Source: Bacteroidales bacterium (GTDB lineage Bacteria; Bacteroidota; Bacteroidia; Bacteroidales; WCHB1-69). From it: DNA of 27,267 nucleotides. A program made the translations under genes and the position numbers. The stretch is from assembly GCA_017394765.1 (NCBI GenBank), contig JAFPXF010000096.1, forward strand, positions 1-27,267, given 5' to 3'. Each line of letters begins with the position of its first letter. Position 1 is the first letter of the stretch. Under the pieces are notes generated by a model. It was not told where the DNA came from and searched no databases. It was given only the letters and a program-made list of their open reading frames with translations. Positions 1-6,500 of the stretch are shown here, in pieces.

Positions 1-220
1 GTGTCCCTCCGGGACAATAGAGGTAATAGTTAAGAGTTAATAATAGTTTTCCTTGAGCAGCCCCGTTAGGGGCAAGAGCTTGGTAGAAATAATAGACAAT
101 AATCTTCCTTGAGCAGCCCCGGCAGGGGCAAAAGCTCGGTAGAATAATGGATAATGTCTTTCCTTGAGCAGCCCCGTTAGGGGCAAGAGCTCGGTAGCGC
201 TGCAACCCCTGGGAGGGGTG
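1..220. repeat. Short tandem hairpin repeat array
   Basis: Three direct copies of a 38-base unit lie at 49-86, 105-142 and 160-197. The unit starts TTCCTTGAGCAGCCCC and ends AGCTCGGTAG. Copies are separated by AT-rich spacers of 18 and 17 bases that resemble each other (AATAATRGAYAAT), giving a 55-56 base period. Each copy has a GCCCC/GGGGC stem with a 4-base loop. Two further hairpins flank the array: GTCCC-TCC-GGGAC at 3-15 and ACCCCT-GGG-AGGGGT at 205-219. The stem sequence differs between hairpins while pairing is kept, which suggests selection on structure. It looks like a REP-type short palindromic repeat family. I see no gene in it. Confidence 0.75.
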
Positions 221-234
221 CGTGCGCAGGAAAA

Positions 235-499
235 TCGCGGCGCGGGAGAACGTTGAGACGAGGCTGCAAGTTGCTCGCCGCGAAACGGCTGTGGGGTTCG
301 ACGAGCCTGCGTGAGGGATTGAAGCGGAAATGATTTTGGCGGGAATGCGTTTCCTGGCGAGACGGAGGTTCCGCTTGACGCTTCGCGTCTCTCGGAAGGG
401 TGGTGGTGTCTAAGCCAAAATCATTGCAGCGGAAAGCCCGACGGCGCGGCGGCATTTGATGGCTTGTGCGAATGAGACACAATTCCCGCCGCCGCGCCG
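235..499. repeat. GC-rich block of three successive long inverted repeats
   Basis: This stretch before the sigma-factor gene has no convincing ORF but strong symmetry. Arm pair one is TCGCGGCG at 235-242 with its complement at 276-283. Arm pair two is AATGATTTTGGC at 329-340 with a perfect 12-base complement at 414-425, enclosing a smaller GAGACG/CGTCTC hairpin (359-364 with 386-391). Arm pair three is CGGCGCGGCGG at 442-452 with a perfect complement at 489-499. A direct repeat ATTGAAGCGGAAA / ATTGCAGCGGAAA (318-330, 423-435; 12 of 13 identical) overlaps the second pair. It could be a structured RNA, a non-autonomous mobile element or a dispersed genomic repeat. The function is unknown. Confidence 0.55.
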
Positions 500-579
500 G
501 CACGCCCAAATCAAAAAAAAAGATGCAAAAGCCCTGATTTGTGCCATCAGGTATATAATTTCCCTTTTTTTTTGAACGC

Positions 580-612
580 CTGTAGTTTTTAGTCATTCCG
601 TTACGTTATTAT
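580..612 (+). promoter_or_regulatory. Putative ECF-sigma promoter of the sigma-factor operon
   Basis: CTGTAGTTTTTA at 580-591, then a 12-base spacer, then CGTTATTAT at 604-612. The same upstream element, spacer length and near-identical downstream element recur at 2582-2614 before a lipoprotein gene. Both are preceded by a T tract. The two-box layout with CGTT in the downstream box fits an extracytoplasmic-function sigma promoter. It does not fit the housekeeping TAnnTTTG motif. I infer autoregulation by the sigma factor encoded just downstream. Confidence 0.6.
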
Positions 613-616
613 ACAT

Positions 617-1084
617 GTGAGATCACAGGATCCTTTTGAAAGCATGCTCCACCGCTACCGTGGTTTGATTTTCTCAATATGCCGCCGATATGGCCAGCGG
701 GGAATTGAGGTGGACGACCTGTTGCAGGATGTCGCAATGGCTTTGTGGCGCAACCGTGAGAAATTGCTGGACCTGCCAAAGGTACAACAGGCAGCGCTCA
801 TCTGGAAAATGGGACGCAACACAGTGATCGACAGTCTGCGTCGTGAAAAAGAGACCGACAAGCTGCCGGATGACTATGAGAAAATCGACGAGGACCGCAG
901 TCTGCTACGCGAGTTGCACGAGCGGATCGCTTTGTTGGATGAACCCGACCGGACTATTGTCAATCTACAGCTGGAGGGTTACAATTACGAAGAAATAGGC
1001 GAGCGGGTGGGGATTACGGTGAAGAATGTAAGTGTGAGATTGGTGAGAATAAAAGAAAAATTACGAAAATCAATGGAACTATGA
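617..1084 (+). CDS. ECF-type RNA polymerase sigma factor
   Basis: A sigma-70 family protein of 155 residues with only regions 2 and 4, as in extracytoplasmic-function sigma factors. Region 2 covers about residues 14-78, with core-binding RYRGLIFSICRRYG and the acidic VDDLLQDV segment. Region 4 covers about 95-150, with a helix-turn-helix around YNYEEIGERVGITVKNVSVRL. It should direct RNA polymerase to its own operon and to the matching promoter at 2582. The longest reading starts at GTG 617, which falls almost on the expected transcription start of the promoter at 580-612. That means either a leaderless mRNA or a true start at ATG 644, giving MLHRYRGLIF. The gene overlaps the next one by four bases (ATGA), indicating translational coupling. 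The stimulus is not evident from sequence. Confidence 0.9.
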   Translation: MRSQDPFESMLHRYRGLIFSICRRYGQRGIEVDDLLQDVAMALWRNREKLLDLPKVQQAALIWKMGRNTVIDSLRREKETDKLPDDYEKIDEDRSLLRELHERIALLDEPDRTIVNLQLEGYNYEEIGERVGITVKNVSVRLVRIKEKLRKSMEL

Positions 1085-1350
1085 CAGAAAACGAATTCAA
1101 CGAACTTTGGTTACAGGCCGAGGCGGAACGCTATGGCAAACGGCTGGTGGAAGAATACCCGGGGTGGCGACAAAGCAGAAGTCGGGTTATCCGAACAACC
1201 ACCATGATAGTTGCTTTTGTGATCGTGACGGTGTCCATACTCACCGTTTGGCTGCGCCAGCCTCAAGGGTATGAAAATGTATATTGCAACCGCGCGGGCA
1301 CTACCGATGCGCAATGGGTCACCATGGCCGCTGAAATGCTGATGGAATAA
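1081..1350 (+). CDS. Small single-pass membrane protein, candidate anti-sigma factor
   Basis: This 89-residue protein has a charged cytoplasmic N-terminus (about 1-38), one hydrophobic membrane helix (about 39-59) and a short tail of about 30 residues predicted to be periplasmic. It sits directly after the ECF sigma gene with a four-base overlap and overlaps the next start by one base (TAATG), so it is translationally coupled on both sides. Position and topology match an anti-sigma factor that holds the sigma factor at the inner membrane. I do not see the zinc-binding His-Cys-Cys motif of classical ZAS anti-sigma domains, so the function is inferred from context. It could instead be a sensor-like accessory protein. 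Confidence 0.6.
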   Translation: MTENEFNELWLQAEAERYGKRLVEEYPGWRQSRSRVIRTTTMIVAFVIVTVSILTVWLRQPQGYENVYCNRAGTTDAQWVTMAAEMLME

Positions 1351-1754
1351 TGAAAAGAATATTGATCATACTTATTTTGCTGTTGCCTGTGTCGATGATG
1401 GCGCAGAGCGAACTCTACAAACGCTACGCCTCACGGCAGGACCTGACAGTGGCGCAGGTGAGCGGCTTCAAGCTTAACGACTCCGTGCGTGTGGATGTGG
1501 TGCTTGTGGTGGCGGACAACGAAAAGGCATGGCAACAGCTCAAGCAAGAACTCGACATCCGTGGCGAAGAGGGCGTCACCAGTTGGCTGGGAGAAATGAA
1601 ACAGCCCTCCAGACGCACACGATGGAACGGCAGGCCCCTGCTGCGCGTGGTGGCCTCGCACACTCGACATGCCGTCGGCTTCTATCGACTCGACACGGAA
1701 AAACAGTACGACGCCCTCCTGGATTATCAAATGAACAAAATGCAAAAACAATAA
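1350..1754 (+). CDS. Small exported protein of the sigma-factor operon
   Basis: A 134-residue protein with a clear signal peptide (about residues 1-18, hydrophobic core LIILILLLPVSMM, cleavage after MAQ). The mature part is mixed alpha/beta in character and contains a WNGRPLLRVV stretch. It vaguely resembles the small exported proteins (DUF4252-like) often found behind Bacteroidetes ECF sigma genes, but I cannot assign the family firmly. Its start overlaps the preceding stop by one base. The next gene starts about 10 bases after its stop. It is probably periplasmic or loosely envelope-bound and part of the stress or signal response controlled by the sigma factor. No catalytic motif is visible. 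Confidence 0.7.
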   Translation: MKRILIILILLLPVSMMAQSELYKRYASRQDLTVAQVSGFKLNDSVRVDVVLVVADNEKAWQQLKQELDIRGEEGVTSWLGEMKQPSRRTRWNGRPLLRVVASHTRHAVGFYRLDTEKQYDALLDYQMNKMQKQ

Positions 1755-1764
1755 TTTGACGAAA

Positions 1765-2568
1765 ATGAAAACAATATTGAGATTTACAACATTGACAGTT
1801 ATGCTGGCACTGTCGTTTGCCGCCTGTGGACCCGAACCGGTCACTCCCGATGACGGAAATTCCGACTCGCGGGAGCGTGTCGTCCTCTATTCCGTGGATG
1901 CTGTTGAAATGTGGCAAACCTTGGAAACCGACAAGGAATGGGATGCCCTGCTGGATCTTTTCTGCAGCTACGCCCAAGAGGGCAAGGTGGTGAAATTTTA
2001 CAACACAAGTCATGCCCAGACTTTTTCCGACAAGAAAAGTTGCAACACCAAGCGTGCAATAAGCTTCAGCACCACCAACCGCGACGAGATGGTGGCTTGG
2101 ATGAAAGAGATGGAAAAACAAGGTCGTACCGTGAGCGTCTCATTCGATTCCAGTACCGGAAGATGGAACGGCATGGCATACGCCTCAAACCCCTCTAACC
2201 TCACCTCCAATCTCATCCTGGGCACCTGGAAATTGGAGGAAATGGTTGTGACACCAATGGATCCCAATGGTAACACGCAGGACACCAGCTATTTCGTGAT
2301 TGGAGAGGACGGAGGAACCCTGTTCTACACTTTTTTTGCCAACGACACCCTGGAAATGACCCTTATCGGTGCAGGTAGTGATATTACTGTCACCGAACAC
2401 GCCCTCTGGAATCTGACATCGGAAGGCGAACTTTCCAGCGACCTTCTGCCGAACAGTGGTTTATGGAACGTCAATTGGATCACATCCGGCAATCTGGTCA
2501 TCTCCCAAACAGCCTCAAGTCCGGAGACTGGCAGCCTTTACTACCAACTACAATTCGAAAAACAATAA
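1765..2568 (+). CDS. Lipoprotein with C-terminal lipocalin-like domain
   Basis: The best start is ATG 1765 (267 residues). An in-frame TTG at 1756 would add three residues before the signal peptide. A type II signal peptide ends in the lipobox LSFAAC with the lipidated Cys at residue 21. A Pro/Asp-rich tether follows. Residues about 40-135 form an alpha/beta domain of unknown function. Residues about 150-267 begin with LILGTWKLEEM and then alternate beta strands, resembling the lipocalin-like domains common in Bacteroidales lipoproteins. It is the last gene of the sigma operon, and its stop is only 14 bases before the second ECF-type promoter. It is probably anchored in the outer membrane. 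The ligand is unknown. Confidence 0.75.
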   Translation: MKTILRFTTLTVMLALSFAACGPEPVTPDDGNSDSRERVVLYSVDAVEMWQTLETDKEWDALLDLFCSYAQEGKVVKFYNTSHAQTFSDKKSCNTKRAISFSTTNRDEMVAWMKEMEKQGRTVSVSFDSSTGRWNGMAYASNPSNLTSNLILGTWKLEEMVVTPMDPNGNTQDTSYFVIGEDGGTLFYTFFANDTLEMTLIGAGSDITVTEHALWNLTSEGELSSDLLPNSGLWNVNWITSGNLVISQTASSPETGSLYYQLQFEKQ

Positions 2569-2581
2569 TTTTTTTTCACGG

Positions 2582-2614
2582 CTGTAGTTTTTATCCGACT
2601 TGTTCCGTTCTTAT
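2582..2614 (+). promoter_or_regulatory. Second copy of the putative ECF-sigma promoter
   Basis: CTGTAGTTTTTA at 2582-2593, a 12-base spacer, then CGTTCTTAT at 2606-2614. The upstream box is identical to that at 580-591. Spacer length is the same and the downstream box differs at one of nine positions. Transcription would begin near 2621, leaving a leader of about 50 bases before the lipoprotein start at 2670. The match between two sites flanking the same locus is the evidence. The sigma specificity is inferred. Confidence 0.6.
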
Positions 2615-2669
2615 GACAGAAACATTTTTCAATTCAAATAATCTATCTAAACACAAAAAAACAAAAACA

Positions 2670-3236
2670 ATGAAGAAAAACATTTTGGTTCTGGCCTTTT
2701 TTGCCATCGCACTTTGCCTGAATTCCTGTCAAAGAGAAGAGATCACCTTGGACAACGAAGGTACACCCCAAAACACTCCAAGAGTGACCACCACCTCTGA
2801 CCTCACTGGCACCAACTGGACCGCCACCATCTCGCTTGACGATTTTGTCTATGCCATGTCGGGCATGCATCTCAGCGACTATGGATGTGAGCTCGGAGCA
2901 GATTCGGCGATGGTGTATCATCTCAATTTCGGCACCGAATTTGCGCACATCACTTTTTCCGACAACATCAGTGTGTACCACATGGCTGATGTGGCTGGGG
3001 AATACACCTTGGAAGAGATTCAGCAGATGAACTTCTCCTATTTCTATGATGGTTCCACACACACCGGCACCCTGACGGCTGTGGGCATCGATGAAAACGG
3101 CGACCCCATCAATTATCAACTCTCTTTCACCTATGATGACACAACGGACGAGATTACTATTATTCTTCCGCTTGCTGATGAAAATGATAACGCCATCAAT
3201 TTCCCGGCAGTATTTCAACGTGATGCAACGATATAA
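2670..3236 (+). CDS. Lipoprotein, probable ECF-sigma target
   Basis: A lipoprotein of 188 residues. The start at ATG 2670 is chosen because it begins a canonical lipoprotein signal (MKKNILVLAFFAIAL, lipobox LNSC with Cys near residue 20). The same frame is open further upstream, but that would bury the signal peptide inside the protein. The mature part starts with a Thr/Asn-rich tether and then LTGTNWTATISL, followed by beta-rich sequence ending in FPAVFQRDATI. This resembles the lipocalin-like fold of the preceding lipoprotein's C-terminus. It has its own copy of the ECF-type promoter, so it is likely a strongly induced output of the sigma factor. Two tandem terminators follow. No enzymatic motif is visible. 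Confidence 0.75.
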   Translation: MKKNILVLAFFAIALCLNSCQREEITLDNEGTPQNTPRVTTTSDLTGTNWTATISLDDFVYAMSGMHLSDYGCELGADSAMVYHLNFGTEFAHITFSDNISVYHMADVAGEYTLEEIQQMNFSYFYDGSTHTGTLTAVGIDENGDPINYQLSFTYDDTTDEITIILPLADENDNAINFPAVFQRDATI

Positions 3237-3282
3237 TCTTCAATAGATTATAACTTGTAATAGGTAAAAAATTTTTTGATGG

Positions 3283-3310
3283 TGCCCGCAATCCTGCGGG
3301 CATTTTTTTT
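3283..3310 (+). terminator. Rho-independent terminator
   Basis: TGCCCGC (3283-3289), a six-base loop and GCGGGCA (3296-3302), followed by a run of T. It lies 47 bases after the lipoprotein stop and ends the sigma-factor locus. Confidence 0.85.
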
Positions 3311-3312
3311 TA

Positions 3313-3359
3313 GGGGATTACATGGCCATTGGCCTATTTGTAATCCCCCTCTTTTTTTT
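3313..3359 (+). terminator. Second tandem terminator
   Basis: GGGGATTAC (3313-3321) pairs with GTAATCCCC (3340-3348), with an inner GGCC/GGCC pairing, followed by CTC and a T run. It sits immediately behind the first terminator and seems to insulate the giant surface-protein gene from upstream transcription. The 3237-3559 gap contains only these terminators, a promoter-like motif at 3393 and a long leader. Confidence 0.75.
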
Positions 3360-3392
3360 CTTCCCCCTCTTTTCTTTTTCAAAAAAATATAA

Positions 3393-3400
3393 TACTTTTG
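3393..3400 (+). promoter_or_regulatory. Bacteroidetes -7 promoter element for the giant T9SS gene
   Basis: TACTTTTG matches the Bacteroidetes -7 consensus TAnnTTTG. No clear -33 TTTG is seen at the right distance, only a T-rich stretch. The implied leader is about 150 bases, which is long. Confidence 0.45.
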
Positions 3401-3559
3401 TGCCCTATTTTCAACTTGGGTGTATTGTTTCCTTTTCATAAGGAAGGAATTTTCTCCGGTTGGAATGTTTTCTTGGAGAAATCTGACGGGCTTGGTTTTA
3501 TATTGTTATTTATAAACGATTGAAAAACAATAATATATAAAAATTAAAAGTATAAAATT

Positions 3560-6500
3560 ATGAAAAAAATCATTACCCTTTTTGCAATTTTGACAATGGG
3601 GATGTGGTCTCTGTCGGCACAGACTTATTGTGAGGCTCCGGCGTCTCTGAATGCGATTATGCACTACCCGTCTTGGAACAATGTGCGTTTGCAATGGGAC
3701 GCGCCAGCCAACAACTCCCAACAGCAATTGATGTGGTCCACCACGACAATGGCCACGCGCATCGGACTCTCCACAGGTCCTGTGAACCTGACGGGTGCCG
3801 TGCGCTTTGAGGCCTCCGACCTGTCCGCATATACCCACCACTCTCTCACGGCTGTGAGTTTCATACCGGGCGAGGAGACATCTTTGTGCCAATATACCAT
3901 CAAGATCTGGCGTGGTGGCAGCCATGGATCTTCCTACAATGCAGGCACTTTGGTATATAGCAAGCTCATCACTGAGGAATTGGTTGTGAGCAGCCTCAAC
4001 ACCATCATGCTTGACAGTGCGGTGGCCATCAACCACGACCAGGAGCTGTGGATTGGCATCCAGTGCGTGAGCAACAGCACGGAGGAGTGCTATCCGCTCG
4101 GTGCCAGCAGCGGCGGTGCCGTTGTGGGGAAGGGCGAGCTCATCAACCTTGGCGGCAGCTGGTCCACTCTGACCCAAGGCTCCCTGCCCGACTACAACTG
4201 GATTATTATCGGCATTGTGACTGACAACGATCAAATTGTGGAAGGCTACAAAGTATATCGCGACAACAACCTGTTGACCCCCACGCCTGTTGTCTCCCTC
4301 GACTATACCGACAACGTGGCCAACGGCACCTATCAGTATGATGTCACCGCCAAGTTCCGCAACGGCTGCGAGTCAACACCGGTCACGGCCACCGTCACCA
4401 TGGCCGACAACCCATGCATCAACTGCATGGACAGTGTGTTCGTCAGCAACGGCAACTCCGAGAACTATCGTCTGCCCACCTCCACCTATTATCCATACTC
4501 CTATAGCCAACAAATCTACACGGCAAGCGAAATCAACCACATCAACGGTTTGATAAACTGTATCTCCTTCCAATATTTCCAGGCCAGTCCGCAATACCGT
4601 CATCTGAAGATTTATCTCTCCCATACCAACAAGAGTATCTTTTCAAGCACCACCGACTGGCTGCCCATCAGTGCCATGACACTCGTGTATGACGGTACTC
4701 TTTATTTCCATAACGGGGGCCCCAACTATTGGCTGAACATTCCGTTGGACCAGCCGTTCGAGTGGAATGGTTCCGACAATTTGGTTGTTACTGTGCTTGA
4801 CAACACCGGTGTCGCCGGCGGCTACGTCAACACTTTCTATGCTCACGCCGCCACCAACCAGTCGCTCTACTACCAGACCTCAACCTCGCCCCTCACGCCG
4901 GAGAGCAATACCTACAGCGGCACACGGGGCACCATTCGCAGCAATATCCGTTTCATGATTGGTGAGCCAATCGCCTGTCCCATGCCCACGCAGCTGCAGG
5001 TGTCTGAAATCACTGACAACAGCGCGACGGCCTCCTGGATTCCCCGTGGCGGTGTCTCCTCGTTCGATGTGGTGCTTGTGCCCGAAGGAAGCAGCTTGGG
5101 GTCCGAAGCCATGCAGACGGTCACCGACACGATCTTCACCATGCAGGGATTGACGGACAACACCAACTACACCCTCTATTTGCGCGGCAACTGCGGGAGT
5201 GACTACAGCAACTGGGCGACATACTCCTTCACCACCCTCTGCCTGCCGAACAGCCAGCTGCCCTACAGCACCGACTTTGAGGTTTTGGGTTCTGGCAACC
5301 TCCTGCCCGACTGTTGGATGCGCGAAACAACCTTGAACAGCTCCGCCTATGTAAACCAGGAGGCGGACAGCAGCAACAGTTACCTCTATTTGTATTCCTA
5401 TTCCGAGGCGCCCGCCTACGCCATACTTCCCTCGTTGGATGCGGCCATAGATTTGACCACGCTCCAGTTGCGCTTCAAGGCCCGCAAGACCTCCGCAACG
5501 TACGGCAGCCTCGAAATCGGTGTGATGTCGGATCCCCACGACCCCTCTACCTTCACCCTTGTCAAGAGTCTTGATGGCAGCATGTACGACGGCACCAACC
5601 AGTGGCAGGAATTTGTCACCTACTTCAACGGCTATACGGGTACAGGCCGCTATATAGCCCTGCGCGCCCCGGGCTATTTCACCAACTATGTGCATGTAGA
5701 TGACGTTGAGGTCAACTACATCGCCGGATGCGGCATGCCCTCCCATTTCCATGTTGTCTCCACTACGGGAACAGTGGCCACCCTCGCTTGGCAAACCGGC
5801 GACCTGTCCGATGCCAGCGACGTCTATACAATCGAATATTCCGAACAGGGCTTGGACAATTGGATGTCCGTCACCACAACAAACACCCAGTTTTTCCTCA
5901 CGAACCTCAATCCGCTGACCGCTTACGATGTGCGTCTCTATGTTCTTTGTGACAACGGGACCAGCGACACACTGACCGCCATGTTCAACACACACTGCAT
6001 CTCGGGTGGCGACATCAGCATTGGCACGGGAACCTCCACAACCTCATACCTTCCTTCCTACAGTTTTTATAATTACAGCTATACGCAGCAGGTCTATTTG
6101 GCCAGCGAGTTGGGTGGCGAGAACACTTTCCACACCATTGCTTTCGACTGTAGCGGATTGGCTTCCACCCCGACCCGCAGCTACCAGATCTATCTGATGC
6201 ACACCACGGAAAACGGTGCCAGCGCAGGATGGCTGCCCGCCGACTCCGCCAAGTTGGTCTATACAGGCAACATCACTTGGCAAACAGGCTGGAACACCAT
6301 CTCCCTTGACACCATGTTCCATTACGACGGTGTGCGCAACTTGGCCTTGTTGGTGCTGGACAACACGGGTGTTTACTACAGTGGCAACAATTTCCGCGCC
6401 CACACCTCCACCACCACTTCGCGTTATGTCTATCAGGACGCCGCTGCCTACAACCCCATGAATGTGTCCTCGACCGGCACCTCCACCTCCAGCCGCGACA

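Noticed and set aside
49..197. The 38-base direct repeats could be a small CRISPR array.
   Set aside because: Spacers are only 17-18 bases, AT-rich and similar to each other. There are just three units and no cas genes. The repeats form GC hairpins in the style of REP elements.
177..596. A 139-codon minus-strand ORF covering the upstream block.
   Set aside because: It runs through the hairpin array and the inverted-repeat block, is Arg/Pro-rich low-quality sequence with no domain, and would overlap the sigma-factor promoter. It is an artefact of GC-rich structured DNA.
2463..2669. N-terminal extension of the second lipoprotein from ATG 2463.
   Set aside because: It would overlap the previous lipoprotein gene and the ECF-type promoter and would bury the lipoprotein signal peptide.
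3248..3439. Lys/Arg-rich minus-strand ORF of 63 codons.
   Set aside because: It is the complement of two T-tailed terminators and A/T tracts. There is no start signal or homology.
4880..5995. A 371-codon minus-strand ORF in the giant surface-protein gene, with others like it along the same gene.
   Set aside because: Shadows of the Thr/Ser/Asn-rich FN3 repeats. The plus-strand protein has signal peptide, domains and sorting signal throughout.
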